The translations under genes and the position numbers were made by a program. The notes below the pieces were generated by a model, which was not told the origin of the DNA, searched no databases, and worked only from the letters and a program-made list of their open reading frames with translations. From Draconibacterium aestuarii (lineage in GTDB: Bacteria > Bacteroidota > Bacteroidia > Bacteroidales > Prolixibacteraceae): a DNA stretch of 64,000 nucleotides. How positions within the stretch are numbered: the first letter of the stretch is position 1; every line of letters begins with the position of its first letter. Below are positions 25,727-35,827 of this stretch, in pieces. The DNA lies in contig JAPOHD010000067.1 of the NCBI GenBank assembly GCA_026671195.1, forward strand, positions 1 through 64,000, read 5' to 3'.

Positions 25727-25809
25727 GATTGCTAATGTTGCATTCTTTATTAATAATTTAGGGTGATAGTTGAATTTAGGGAGGTATTTGTTTGTTCCTA
25801 TATCAGGGC

Positions 25810-26406
25810 TTAGAACGTGTTTTGTTCTTCGAATTCTTTTGCTCTCTTCTTTACTCTTAATGCTAGTGCAATTGTAATTAATCCGGCAAATAACGAGAAC
25901 GAACCTATAATTTTTATAAATACCAGTGCCGAAGAAAAAGGTGAAGAAATTAACAGAATTCCAAGGATGAGCGAAAAGATACCGCGCCACATTCCTGAAC
26001 GTCCGCCTTGCTGAAGCTTGTTAAGACGAATTGCAGTAACTATTCCTGAAATACCATTCAACAAAGCGATAACTCCGAGGAAAATAATCAGAAATGAAGT
26101 AGTAAGTACCGTAGTTGAAAATGGTTTGGCCAGAACAATCACTCCGGCAAGAATTCCAAGACCTCCGGTAACAAATCCCCACCACCAGTAGTTGTATAAG
26201 TTGCGTCGTTGAATGGTATTATACATCGTAGCTATTCCTTCGATTAACCAATATACACCCATTATAAATATTAGTGTGGTTAATGTGGCAGTTGGAAAAA
26301 GGAGGAGAATAAGACCGACAAAAAATAAAACAACACCTCGCGCCATGATAAGTTTCCACATTCCTTCCGCAAATTTTCTTGTTGTATCGTTTTCAATGTT
26401 GTTCAT
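25810..26406 (-). CDS. HdeD-family (DUF308) membrane protein
   Basis: 198 residues with about six hydrophobic segments, starting at about 18 (GVVLFFVGLILLLFPTA) and repeating a TM-pair pattern with PTATLTTLIFIMGVYWLIEG, LGVIALLNGISGI and LGILLISSPFSS. This two-repeat layout is characteristic of DUF308/HdeD, an inner-membrane family linked to acid resistance in Escherichia coli. The C terminus is cytoplasmic and basic. It appears monocistronic, between the Fe-S operon and the terminator of the efflux operon. Confidence 0.82.
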   Translation of the reverse strand: MNNIENDTTRKFAEGMWKLIMARGVVLFFVGLILLLFPTATLTTLIFIMGVYWLIEGIATMYNTIQRRNLYNYWWWGFVTGGLGILAGVIVLAKPFSTTVLTTSFLIIFLGVIALLNGISGIVTAIRLNKLQQGGRSGMWRGIFSLILGILLISSPFSSALVFIKIIGSFSLFAGLITIALALRVKKRAKEFEEQNTF

Positions 26407-26475
26407 AATTGATGTTTATTAAAATTTCGATATATTCAAAAATAACATAAATGCCTGGTATATACTAAATTTGAG

Positions 26476-26509
26476 AAAATAAAAAGGCCGTCCTGTAAAA
26501 AGACGGCCT
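26476..26509 (-). terminator. Terminator of the efflux operon
   Basis: AGGCCGTC (26485-26492) and GACGGCCT (26502-26509) pair perfectly; on the minus strand the hairpin is followed by TTTTTATTTTC. It lies 24 bases after the DUF2892 stop. Confidence 0.85.
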
Positions 26510-26532
26510 GAATTGAATTTGTTTTATGCGTA

Positions 26533-26715
26533 TTATTCTATTCCTGCTTTTTCTAAAAAATATTCGAGTGGGCAAAACTTTGTTATCGACGATTGAAAAA
26601 GATTCAATCCGACAAATGCCGTTAAACCCAACCAGTAAATATTTACATAAACGGCCAGCAATATGCTTGCTAAAACCATGGTGCCGGCCACCGCACGTAT
26701 AATTCTTTCTTTCAT
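26533..26715 (-). CDS. DUF2892 (YgaP-type) small membrane protein
   Basis: 60 residues with two transmembrane helices (about 8-27 and 28-42) followed by SSITKFCPLEYFLEKAG, the typical DUF2892 end with a cysteine-proline at the membrane face. In YgaP this unit anchors a rhodanese domain; here it stands alone. The start is 36 bases after the PII-like gene, without a terminator between, so it is the last gene of the efflux operon. Co-occurrence with efflux genes suggests a role in metal, sulfur or redox stress. Confidence 0.82.
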   Translation of the reverse strand: MKERIIRAVAGTMVLASILLAVYVNIYWLGLTAFVGLNLFQSSITKFCPLEYFLEKAGIE

Positions 26716-26751
26716 AATTTTTTCTTTTGAAACTTATCTCAATTAAGTTGC

Positions 26752-27063
26752 TTAAACGTATTTCTCTACTGCAGAAATGAAAGCGCTAATTGGACTGATT
26801 CCTTCTATTTTTGTATTAAAATCTTTGATTCTTTCCAACAACTCATCTGCTTTTTCTTCTTCTAAAAAGGTAAAAGAAACAAAGTAACGGTATGGATTTT
26901 TAGAAGATGCAAACCAGTTTGAGATGTCTGAATTTCCATCTGCACTCTCCATAAATCCGTCAACCGGCATTTCGCTGTACGAGTTGATATGAATTTCATT
27001 AAAGATTTGCTTTAGTTCGTGGTGATACGCTTCAGCGCTCTGAATTATCACAGATTTCATCAT
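26752..27063 (-). CDS. PII-like small protein translated with the RND pump
   Basis: 103 residues, no signal peptide. The order of strands and helices (KSVIIQSAEAYHHELKQIF, then RYFVSFTFLEEEKADELLERI and a final SAFISAVEKYV) is like the PII/CutA ferredoxin fold; homology to a named family is not certain. The ATG overlaps the RND stop (ATGA), so translation is coupled to the pump. PII-like proteins beside transporters often sense a small ligand and control transport, which is the best guess here. Confidence 0.65.
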   Translation of the reverse strand: MMKSVIIQSAEAYHHELKQIFNEIHINSYSEMPVDGFMESADGNSDISNWFASSKNPYRYFVSFTFLEEEKADELLERIKDFNTKIEGISPISAFISAVEKYV

Positions 27064-30000
27064 TTTTCTTCCTCCTTATTTTTGTTAGTTTCAATTATTT
27101 TAGGTTCCGGTTTTAGGATTTCTTTTTCCGGATAATTTTTCTTTTCTGTCATGTAATATATCAAGGGTACAATAATCAAAGTTAAAAATGTTGAGGCAAT
27201 TGTACCGCCCATTAGTGAAATTGCAAGCCCCTGGAAAATTGGATCGAAAAGTATTACTACAGCTCCAATTACTACCGTTCCTGCTGTAAGAAGAATAGGA
27301 GTGGTTCGTACTGCTCCGGCTTCAATAACCGCTTCTTTTAAGGGGACACCATCTTTGAGCCGGAGGTTTATAAAGTCGATGAGCAGTATGGAATTCCGGA
27401 CCATAATTCCCGCCAGCGCAATTAATCCGATCATTGAAGTTGCTGTGAAGAAGGCACCCATTAACCAGTGTCCAACCAAAATTCCGACCAGCGAAAGCGG
27501 AATCGCAATCATCATTACAAACGGTACGGTAAAGTTCTGGAACCAACCGATAATCAGCATGTAAATTACCAGCAAAACAACTGCGAAAGCCGTTCCCAAA
27601 TCGCGGAAAACTTCGTAGGTAATTTGCCACTCACCGTCCCATTTTAAGCTGTAATTATCTTGTACAAATGGCTGTTGTGTAAATTCCTCGTTTAAGAAAT
27701 AACCTTCCGGAAGTTTGATTTGATCCAGGTTTTCAGACATATTGAGAATACCATAAACCGGACTTTCCAGTTCTCCTGCTATATCAGCCGTTACATAAAC
27801 CACACGTTTTTGATTTTTGCGGTAAATACTTTTATCCTGAATCGTTTCGTTGATCTCAATTAAATCGCCCAGGGCAACTTTATTGCCGGTCATACTCAGA
27901 ATACTGATCTTTTTCAAGTCTTCGAGACTCGAACGTGCATCTTCCGGGAAACGTAATGAAATACCCACCTGATCGTGTTCCTTTTCGGCATAAAGTTGGG
28001 TAACTTCCTGTCCGCCCAAAGCCACTTGAACACTGTGAACAACCTGCTGTGTTGAAACGCCGAGCAGAGCCGCTTTTTCTTTCATTACATTGAATTTGTA
28101 TTCGGTCTGGTCGTCTTCCACCTGCCAGTCGATATCGACAACATCTGCAGTTGAAGCAAACAACTCTTTCGTTTGACGTGCGATTTCAATCTGCGTATCG
28201 TAATCCGGACCGTAGATTTCGGCAACCAGCGTTGAAAGTACCGGTGGCCCTGGTGGTACCTCGACCACTTTTACATTGGCATTGTATTTTTGGGCCATTT
28301 CCTGTAACCCGGGGCGCATGGCTTTGGCAATGTCATGACTTTGTGTTTTTCGATCTGTTTTGTCAGTCAAATTCACCTGCACATCGGCTACATTCGATCC
28401 ACGACGCAGGTCGTAATGGCGAACCAATCCATTAAAATTCATTGGCGATGCAGTTCCCACATACGACTGGTAATTGATTACATTTTCCTGCTGTGCTATA
28501 TAGGCTGCAAGTTCTTTTGTAACCGCTGCGGTACGCTCCAACGTTGTGCCTTCGGGCATATCGATAATTACCTGGAATTCGTTTTTATTATCAAACGGAA
28601 GCATTTTTACCGTTACATATTTAAAATAAACAAGTGTCATTGATGCCAGCAGCAAAACCGTAATTGTTCCGATAAAAGTCCAGCGTTTCCATGGCGATTC
28701 CAACATTGGATTCATTGTTTTAAAATACGCCTTGTAAATAGGTGAATTTTCAAGTTTAAACGCCTTTTTTACCTTGTCATCTTTTTCAACTATGCGTAGT
28801 AACCGGAATGCCAGGTAGGGGGTAATTGTAAGTGCCACAAGCAATGAGAAGATCATGGCAATGGATGCACCAATGGGCATCGGACTCATGTAAGGTCCCA
28901 TTAATCCGGATACAAAAACCATTGGCAAAACCGCGGCAATTACTGTAAATGTTGCCAGAATTGTCGGGTTACCCACTTCATCGATCGAACGAAGCGCAGC
29001 CTGTATAAACGGTAGCTTCTTCATTTTAAAATGCCGGTGCATATTTTCAGCGATAATGATCGAGTCGTCAACCACAATCCCTGTTACAAATACCAGGGCG
29101 AATAAAGTAATCCGGTTTAATGTATAATCAAGGAAATAGTAACTGAACATGGTTAAAGCGAATGTGATCGGAACGGATAAAAACACAACCAAACCACCGC
29201 GCCAGCCCATGGCCAGCATTACCACAAAAGTTACGGCAATAATTGCTCCGGCAAGGTGCATCAGCAGTTCAGAAACTTTGTGCGATGCGGTTTCACCGTA
29301 ATTTCTGGTTACATCCACATGAACGTCAGAAGGGATTAAATCCTTTTCCAGATGTTCTATTTTTTTCAGAATATCATCTGAAACTTTCATTGCATCAGCA
29401 CCACGGCGTTTGGCTATTGAAATGGTTACCGCAGGATATTCTCCTTTGTAATCAGCCTTTTCCTTGTTTATCGCACCAAAGCCAAAACTTACGTATTGAA
29501 CCGGCTCTTCGGGGCCATCCAGAATCTGAGCTACCTGTTTTAAATAAACCGGGCTTCCGTTATGAATGCCAACCACAAGGTTTTCTACATCCGCTGCTGT
29601 TTGCAGAAATGCTCCTGTTTCAACTAAATATTCCGTATCGTTCTTATTAAAAGCACCGGTGTTGAACTGCTCGTTGGCCAGCTGGATTTGTTGAGCGATG
29701 CTAAGCGCATCAACATTGTACCCGGCCATTTGTTCGTTGTCGAGAACCACCCGAATCTGACGCGAACGTCCGCCTATAATTTTGGTTTCCGATACGTCGA
29801 CTATTTGCTCGATCTCGTTATTTACTTCCTGTGCAATTCTTTTTAAATCGTAGTCGTTGTAGTTTTCGCTCCAAAAAGTGAGACCAAGTACCGGAACATC
29901 ATCGATAGAACGCGTTTTTACCAGAGGTAAACTTGTGCCGTGTGGCATTTGGTCCATGTGTTTCATTATTTCGTTGTACATTTTTACCAGCGAACGTTCA

Positions 30001-30317
30001 ATGTCTTCACCTACATAAAATTGCACAATCAGCATGGCCTCACTTGGCATCGACGTTGAATATACATACTCAACACCGGGAATGTTCGCAACAACTTTTT
30101 CGAGCGGTTGCATAACACGCGATTCAATTTCCTTTGGACTGGCTCCCGGGTATCGGAAGAATATATCCGCAATCGGAACATCAATTTGCGGTTCTTCTTC
30201 GCGCGGAGTCAGGTACGAGCTGTAAATACCAATTGCAATAAATGCAATCATTAACAGCGGCGTTAATTTCGAGTTTATAAATTGTTTGGCTATTCCGCCA
30301 GCAAATCCTGTCTTCAT
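27060..30317 (-). CDS. RND-family efflux permease
   Basis: 1085 residues, normal for an AcrB/CusA superfamily pump. A first membrane helix (about 16-35) is followed by the periplasmic porter domain, then the helix carrying GIVVDDSIIIAENMHRH, whose paired aspartates take part in proton relay, a second large periplasmic domain, and a final bundle with GIMVRNSILLIDF. It exports small molecules or metals with the adaptor and TolC genes directly upstream. No methionine set typical of CusA is clear, so drug- or lipid-type substrates are equally likely. It ends in a Lys/Glu-rich cytoplasmic tail. Confidence 0.92.
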   Translation of the reverse strand: MKTGFAGGIAKQFINSKLTPLLMIAFIAIGIYSSYLTPREEEPQIDVPIADIFFRYPGASPKEIESRVMQPLEKVVANIPGVEYVYSTSMPSEAMLIVQFYVGEDIERSLVKMYNEIMKHMDQMPHGTSLPLVKTRSIDDVPVLGLTFWSENYNDYDLKRIAQEVNNEIEQIVDVSETKIIGGRSRQIRVVLDNEQMAGYNVDALSIAQQIQLANEQFNTGAFNKNDTEYLVETGAFLQTAADVENLVVGIHNGSPVYLKQVAQILDGPEEPVQYVSFGFGAINKEKADYKGEYPAVTISIAKRRGADAMKVSDDILKKIEHLEKDLIPSDVHVDVTRNYGETASHKVSELLMHLAGAIIAVTFVVMLAMGWRGGLVVFLSVPITFALTMFSYYFLDYTLNRITLFALVFVTGIVVDDSIIIAENMHRHFKMKKLPFIQAALRSIDEVGNPTILATFTVIAAVLPMVFVSGLMGPYMSPMPIGASIAMIFSLLVALTITPYLAFRLLRIVEKDDKVKKAFKLENSPIYKAYFKTMNPMLESPWKRWTFIGTITVLLLASMTLVYFKYVTVKMLPFDNKNEFQVIIDMPEGTTLERTAAVTKELAAYIAQQENVINYQSYVGTASPMNFNGLVRHYDLRRGSNVADVQVNLTDKTDRKTQSHDIAKAMRPGLQEMAQKYNANVKVVEVPPGPPVLSTLVAEIYGPDYDTQIEIARQTKELFASTADVVDIDWQVEDDQTEYKFNVMKEKAALLGVSTQQVVHSVQVALGGQEVTQLYAEKEHDQVGISLRFPEDARSSLEDLKKISILSMTGNKVALGDLIEINETIQDKSIYRKNQKRVVYVTADIAGELESPVYGILNMSENLDQIKLPEGYFLNEEFTQQPFVQDNYSLKWDGEWQITYEVFRDLGTAFAVVLLVIYMLIIGWFQNFTVPFVMMIAIPLSLVGILVGHWLMGAFFTATSMIGLIALAGIMVRNSILLIDFINLRLKDGVPLKEAVIEAGAVRTTPILLTAGTVVIGAVVILFDPIFQGLAISLMGGTIASTFLTLIIVPLIYYMTEKKNYPEKEILKPEPKIIETNKNKEEEK

Positions 30318-30409
30318 ATCTTTAATCCTTGTGATAGTTTGTTCATTGATAGTTTAAATACCATCCTACGAATCATACTATCGTAATTAATAGTACAGTT
30401 TTTCAACTG

Positions 30410-31498
30410 TTAATTTTTAGCAATTAAAACGCCATCAACCAGTTTCCCTTCAGATGACAGAACATATTCTTCACCATCGGTTAATCCTGAAATGATTTCG
30501 ATATTATCGCCATAGGTTTTTCCTGTTTTAACCCAGCGTAATAATGCTTTGCCTGATTGGCTAACCGCATAAATTCCAACCAGCTGGCCATGATGGATCA
30601 ATGCTTTTTGTGGTACAAGAATCAGTTTTTGTGTCCCGTATTCGAACAATATAGTTGCATACATTCCGCTGTATAATTTTGCCGAACAATCTTCGGGAAC
30701 AGAAACCAGGATTTTTGCTTCGTATTGATTACCAGTGTTGGTTGCTGAGGGATTAATTTCAATGATCTGTCCATCCAGTTCTGCCTCAGCGGCTTTAAAC
30801 TGAAGTTTAACTTTGTCATTTAGATTTATGTTGGCGATATCAGCTTCCGGAATGCGGGCAATAACTTTCCATTGCGAAGAGCTTTCCATGCTCAATAAAG
30901 GCATTCCCGGATTTGCCATGTCGCCTTCCTGAACAAATTTACTGGTTATTACGCCGTTGTAAGGAGCACGAATAGATGCATAGCGAATGTTTTCTTCAAC
31001 TTCTCTTTCCATTTGCTCTACAGCTTCCAAACGTGCTTTTGCCATCTGATAATGTGTACGAATGTCATCCATCTCTTTGTCCGTTGCACTTTTTGATGCA
31101 TAAAGTGCTTCAAAACGTTTCAGGTCTTTTTCGGCACTTTCAAAAGCAGTGGTAGCTTCAACTTTGCTGGCTTCCACCTGTGCTTTTTTTGCCAGAATAT
31201 CCTGGTTTCTGATCTGAATTAGCAGTTGGTCTTTGTTCACTTTTTGACCGGGTTTTACGTAAATACGGCTAATCTGCCCCATAATACGAGTGCTTAAATT
31301 GCTTTGTTTGTCGGCTTCCAGTTTCCCGCTGAAACTGTGAACCACCGGATAATCGATCAGTTTAGCTTCTGCTACGTTAGCAACAATTTTTGCCGGATCG
31401 GTATTTATTTGTTTGTTTTCTGTCTTGCCACAAGACATCGCCATTGTAGCAAGCAGTGCAAACGCAATAATTTTTGTTTTAAGTACTTTTGATTTCAT
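30410..31498 (-). CDS. RND efflux periplasmic adaptor (membrane fusion protein), lipoprotein
   Basis: 362 residues. The lipobox ATMAMSCGK puts the lipidated cysteine at 23. The body has the usual layout: beta-barrel/lipoyl half LSTRIMGQISRIYVKPGQKV, alpha hairpin about 100-165, second lipoyl half SIRAPYNGVITSKFVQEGD, and a beta-barrel end. It bridges the pump to the outer-membrane channel. It lies between the TolC-like and RND genes with short gaps (12 and 92 bases). Confidence 0.92.
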   Translation of the reverse strand: MKSKVLKTKIIAFALLATMAMSCGKTENKQINTDPAKIVANVAEAKLIDYPVVHSFSGKLEADKQSNLSTRIMGQISRIYVKPGQKVNKDQLLIQIRNQDILAKKAQVEASKVEATTAFESAEKDLKRFEALYASKSATDKEMDDIRTHYQMAKARLEAVEQMEREVEENIRYASIRAPYNGVITSKFVQEGDMANPGMPLLSMESSSQWKVIARIPEADIANINLNDKVKLQFKAAEAELDGQIIEINPSATNTGNQYEAKILVSVPEDCSAKLYSGMYATILFEYGTQKLILVPQKALIHHGQLVGIYAVSQSGKALLRWVKTGKTYGDNIEIISGLTDGEEYVLSSEGKLVDGVLIAKN

Positions 31499-31510
31499 GG
31501 TATTTGATCT

Positions 31511-32842
31511 TTATTCGTTAATATCTTTTTCCAGTAGCAATTCCAGTTCAAAAACCGATTGCTTGTAGTTGTAAATAGATTGTATGTGTTGTAATTCTTT
31601 TTGAGAGGCGAGGGCTTCGCTAATCAACAAGTCGGCTGTTTTTTCCATACCTTGTTTAAAACGATCAGTGCGAATACGAAGCGATTCTTTTGCCTGATCT
31701 TTTGCAAGCTGACTCGATTGGATTCGGCTGTAATTTAATTCCAGGGTTCGTTTGGCCTGGTTGATCTGAATCTGGCTTTGCGACAAATAATCGTCATAAT
31801 TAATTCGTGCTTCGTCCAACTTTGCATTGGCAAGCTGAACGGCACCAACGTTTTTATAACCGCTGAATAAACTCCAGCTTAACGATGCACCTACCATATA
31901 ATTATTGGCCGAAGTACCCAAAAAGTTTTTATCGTTCCATTCCACAGCTCCAAATGCATTTACGCGTGGAACAAATTTCATTTTATTTGATTTTAGCATG
32001 TTTTCGCCGGCCTCAATTTGTTTCTGATAAGCCAGTAGATCGGAGCGGCTTTCGAGGTTAACCGAATTATTATCGATGTATACTTTAATTGGTGCCTCAA
32101 TTAAGGAATCAGTGGTGACAACTATTTCTCCGGAACTTAACCCAAGTAAATGACCTATGTAATCGTTGGCGGTTTGCCGTTGATTTTGGGCTTCCAGCAA
32201 TTGATTCTTACGTTCATCCAAACGAACCGAAGCTTCCAGTACATCGGCATATTTTGCAAATCCTTGCTCTTCGTTGTTTTTCGTCAGGCGCAAAGCTTCT
32301 TCTGCAACAGCTACCGATTGTTTTAAAACGTTAACCGACGATTCGGCCAACTCAAGCATATAATAGGCTTTTTTTACCTGGAACTGAATGTTTTGTTTTA
32401 CCCGATTGGTTTGCAGCGACATCGCTTCAACCTGGTTTTTGGCAGCTTTACGGGCGTAAATTCCATCAAGGTTAAGAAGTGGCTGCTGCAATGCAATTTT
32501 GGTATTAAAATTCTCAGAACTTCCCGGATCATTCAGCAAATCTGGGTTAAAATCTGCCTGTGTTACTATTTCCTGCTTTAATTTAAACCCAAAAGCGGAG
32601 AGGGGATCGTTAGTTGTTACTCCGGTATGACTTAATTCAATGCCTGGCAGAAACACCGAGTTGGTCATTCGGTACGATGCTTTGGCAGCTTCCATTCTGG
32701 CCTCGGCACTTTTCGCACTAAGATTGTTCTCATCTGCAAGTCTTAAAGCCTCTTCCAAACTAAGCTGGCGTGTTTGAGCAGTAATAAATACCGGCCAGAT
32801 GAGGCTAAAAATAAGTACTTTTACAAATTGATTTCTTTTCAT
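31511..32842 (-). CDS. TolC-family outer-membrane efflux protein
   Basis: About 443 residues. The start at 32842 (MKRNQFVKVLIF) is preferred over the in-frame ATG at 32860: it directly begins a standard signal peptide ending at ITAQ, and the -7 box at 32879-32872 leaves only a few bases of leader for the upstream ATG. The mature part begins LSLEEALRLADENN, the TolC signature, and carries two helical-coil repeats. It is the first gene of the five-gene efflux operon. Confidence 0.9.
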   Translation of the reverse strand: MKRNQFVKVLIFSLIWPVFITAQTRQLSLEEALRLADENNLSAKSAEARMEAAKASYRMTNSVFLPGIELSHTGVTTNDPLSAFGFKLKQEIVTQADFNPDLLNDPGSSENFNTKIALQQPLLNLDGIYARKAAKNQVEAMSLQTNRVKQNIQFQVKKAYYMLELAESSVNVLKQSVAVAEEALRLTKNNEEQGFAKYADVLEASVRLDERKNQLLEAQNQRQTANDYIGHLLGLSSGEIVVTTDSLIEAPIKVYIDNNSVNLESRSDLLAYQKQIEAGENMLKSNKMKFVPRVNAFGAVEWNDKNFLGTSANNYMVGASLSWSLFSGYKNVGAVQLANAKLDEARINYDDYLSQSQIQINQAKRTLELNYSRIQSSQLAKDQAKESLRIRTDRFKQGMEKTADLLISEALASQKELQHIQSIYNYKQSVFELELLLEKDINE

Positions 32843-32871
32843 ATTTAGAATTGTTTTCATTTTTCCGGTGG

Positions 32872-32879
32872 CAAATATA
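32872..32879 (-). promoter_or_regulatory. Candidate -7 box of the efflux operon
   Basis: Minus-strand TATATTTG matches TAnnTTTG. Just upstream lies an alternating stretch with tandem TATATATG copies (about 32905-32930), which could bend DNA or bind a regulator. Confidence 0.45.
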
Positions 32880-33185
32880 TGTCAAAGAACATAAATATGC
32901 ACATATATACATATATAAAACATTGATGTATTATAGTTAAAATCTATAGATATTCAGCAACGTTATTTTTTGTGTGTCTTGTAGTGTTTTGTGTATGAGT
33001 AAAGTAGGTGTGAGGTTAAGTTACTCCGGAAAATTCAAGCAGTTAAAATTAGGGTTAAATGGAATTTAACATTCGGGAAATATACGGGATTGATACTATG
33101 CCTTGAGGTAGATATTGGTTAAGATTAGAACACGTCCCTCATTTGATTGAACTCCAGATGATTCGATTTGCATATTTTGTTCTGA

Positions 33186-33230
33186 AACAAAAAAAGCCCG
33201 TAAATACACTATTTACAGGCTTAAGTTTTT
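33186..33230 (-). terminator. Terminator of the first GH92 gene
   Basis: AAGCCCGTAAATA (33194-33206) pairs with TATTTAC-A-GGCTT (33210-33222), leaving one C/A mismatch; on the minus strand an unbroken T-run follows, and T also follows on the plus strand. Confidence 0.8.
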
Positions 33231-33246
33231 TGATACGGTTTTTATT

Positions 33247-35640
33247 TTAGTTTGACATGGATGGAGGAACAGCATTTTTGCCCGTTCCCCATTTTTTATT
33301 TGGTTTAGGTCCCATCTGGAATTTTAGCTCACCTCCGTTGGTAATTTCCTTGTGATCGATCCACGTACGGTTAAATGCCTGCCCGTTTAAGGTTGCAGAT
33401 TGGATGTATTTGTTTTCTTTTGAAGTATTTTCAGCTGTTATTGTAAAAGTCTTATTCTTTCCAACTTCAATGCTTGCTGTTCCAAACATTGGGCTTCCGA
33501 TTGCGTACACATTCAATCCCGGGGTTACCGGATAAAACCCCATAGAACTTAGTGCATACCACGATGAAAGTGATCCCATATCTTCGTTACCGCATAAACC
33601 ACCCGGTCCGGTTCGGTAGAGTTCTTCACACACCTGGCGAACACGTTCCTGGGTTTTCCAAGGTTGGCCGGCATAATTATATAAGTAAGCAACATGATGC
33701 GAAGGCTGGTTTCCATGAACATATTGACCAATGGTACCCACAACACCTACATATTTTGGTGGCGTAATCAAAGGACTCATTTCGAAAAAAGTATCCAGTT
33801 TTTGGGTAAATGCACGGTTTCCACCAAACAGGTTTATTAAACCTTGTATATCGTGTTGCACCGACCAAATGTACTGCCATGCGTTAGATTCGGTGTAATG
33901 CCGGTTTGGACGTCGGCCAACCAACAGCGGATCGAAATATTTATAATAGGAGTGGTCGCCAACTTTTACAATCTCCTGTTCGCGTCCGTTTAGTGCCTCC
34001 AGCCAGGTACCGTCAGCATTTTTCGGGCGCATGAACTGCGTTTCTGCATCCCAGAGGTTTGTGTAATTCGACGCCCTTTTCATAAATAGTACATAGTCAT
34101 CTTTTTTCCCCAGTTCTTTTGCAAGTTGGGCGATACACCAGTCGTCGTATGCCAGTTCAAGCGTATTTGGAACAGATTCAGTAACCTTGTCAACCGGAGT
34201 GTAACCTAACTCTTTGTAATAATCCAATCCCGATCGCCCGGCATATTCAGGAACTGGCGGTGCAGGATTTTCAAGTGCTTTTTTGCGTATTGCATTGTAT
34301 AATCCTTTTACATCAAAATCACGGTAGCCTTTCATATAAGCATCCACAATTACCGGAATCAGATGATCTCCAACCATCGACTCACCAAATACATTCAGGA
34401 AATGTTGAGCCGGTAACCACTGGTAATGATCTGCTTTGGCGGCAATTGACTTAATAAAATTATTTACATGATCCGGTGCTGTTAATGTAAGCAGCGGATG
34501 TTGAGTACGGTAGGTATCCCAACACGAGAAGGATCCGTAAAAATCAAAGTCTTTAGCTGTGTGGATTTTCCCGTCGGAACCCAGGTATTTGCCATCAACA
34601 TCCTGCGAAATGTACTGGGCTAAAAACGAGTGATACATTGCGGTATAGAAAATCTCCTTTTGGTCATCGGTTGCACCGTCTATTTGAATTCTTGATAATT
34701 CGCGGTTCCATATGTCATTGGCTTCCTGTCTTGTTTTATCAAAATCCCAGTGCGATATTTCCTCATTTAGGTTCTTTCTTGCACCTTCAATGCTGGTATA
34801 TGAGATTCCCACTTTCACAAGTATTTCTTCATTCTCTTCAGTAACATAAGTAACAAAGGAGCCTATTTTATTTCCTGCCTCCGCATTTTTATATGGAAAA
34901 ATACTACCATTTGATTCGGGCGTTACATACGAAGCATCAAATGTTCCGTAATATTGAAACGGTTTGCTAAACTCGGCAACAAAGTATACTTTTCCAAGAC
35001 CTGCACATTTGGTTCCTTCAATACGATTATTGCCAACTATCTTTAGTTCCGAATTTTCTTCCGAAAACATGGTGCCGATTTGGTGCCCCAGATCGAGGAT
35101 AATTTTCGAACTTTCTGATTTGGGAAAAGTATAGCGATGAAATCCTGCACGTTTTGTGGAAGTTAATTCTGCCTTTATGTTGTAATCTTTTAATACAACA
35201 GAATAATACCCGGGAGATGCACTTTCTTCATCGTGACTGTACCTAGACCGATAGCCCGCGTCCGGATTTTCTCTTGTTCCGGGAACGATCTGAAGTTCGG
35301 TGCTCACCGTTGGCATTAGCAGAACTTCTCCGCCATTAACCATACCAACGCCGCTCCAATGCGTATGGCTAAATCCAATAATGGAACTTGACGAATAAAT
35401 ATATCCGGCGCAATACGTCCAGCCTTCGGTACCAACGTCGGGACTTAAATGCACCATTGCATATGGTAATGATGCACCCGGGAAAGTATGCCCGAAAAAA
35501 TCGGTTCCTAAAAATGGATTTACATAATCGGTGGATTGTTTGTCTGAATTTTGCGCTGTCGAAGTTTGAATAGAAATTATCACGAAAAGCACTAAAAACG
35601 AGAGTAAAAGAAATTTTCTTTTTGTAACTTTAGAATACAT
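33247..35640 (-). CDS. GH92 alpha-mannosidase, secreted
   Basis: 797 residues with a signal peptide ending near TSTAQN. GH92 enzymes are calcium-dependent exo-alpha-mannosidases, often cutting alpha-1,2-mannose on N-glycans. The beta-sandwich start (YVNPFLGTDFFGHTFPGA) and the alpha/alpha barrel blocks (GSFSCWDTYRTQHPL, GNEDMGSLSSWYALS) are conserved and complete. It is transcribed away from the GH2 gene, with a 187-bp shared upstream region. It differs from the second GH92 (47119) by lacking extra C-terminal domains. Confidence 0.93.
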   Translation of the reverse strand: MYSKVTKRKFLLLSFLVLFVIISIQTSTAQNSDKQSTDYVNPFLGTDFFGHTFPGASLPYAMVHLSPDVGTEGWTYCAGYIYSSSSIIGFSHTHWSGVGMVNGGEVLLMPTVSTELQIVPGTRENPDAGYRSRYSHDEESASPGYYSVVLKDYNIKAELTSTKRAGFHRYTFPKSESSKIILDLGHQIGTMFSEENSELKIVGNNRIEGTKCAGLGKVYFVAEFSKPFQYYGTFDASYVTPESNGSIFPYKNAEAGNKIGSFVTYVTEENEEILVKVGISYTSIEGARKNLNEEISHWDFDKTRQEANDIWNRELSRIQIDGATDDQKEIFYTAMYHSFLAQYISQDVDGKYLGSDGKIHTAKDFDFYGSFSCWDTYRTQHPLLTLTAPDHVNNFIKSIAAKADHYQWLPAQHFLNVFGESMVGDHLIPVIVDAYMKGYRDFDVKGLYNAIRKKALENPAPPVPEYAGRSGLDYYKELGYTPVDKVTESVPNTLELAYDDWCIAQLAKELGKKDDYVLFMKRASNYTNLWDAETQFMRPKNADGTWLEALNGREQEIVKVGDHSYYKYFDPLLVGRRPNRHYTESNAWQYIWSVQHDIQGLINLFGGNRAFTQKLDTFFEMSPLITPPKYVGVVGTIGQYVHGNQPSHHVAYLYNYAGQPWKTQERVRQVCEELYRTGPGGLCGNEDMGSLSSWYALSSMGFYPVTPGLNVYAIGSPMFGTASIEVGKNKTFTITAENTSKENKYIQSATLNGQAFNRTWIDHKEITNGGELKFQMGPKPNKKWGTGKNAVPPSMSN

Positions 35641-35827
35641 GATAGTTTATTGATTTATATGAATATTAACCTTTTGGGCGAAATTATATATTAAATTATA
35701 ACTGTGAAGTTAAAATATATTGCAAGGTGAATAAAATAGCCGAAGTTTTTGAATTCTGATTGCTGTTAATTTGCGAGTATCATGGTTCATTTTAAAATTT
35801 AATTTAAACATATCTGTATATACAATT

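Larger units (their letters stand above)
32861..33246. other. Intergenic region between efflux operon and GH92 gene
   Basis: Holds the efflux promoter at its left end, an AT-rich ATATATG tract, about 200 bases with nothing recognisable, and the GH92 terminator at its right end. No small gene is convincing. Confidence 0.5.
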
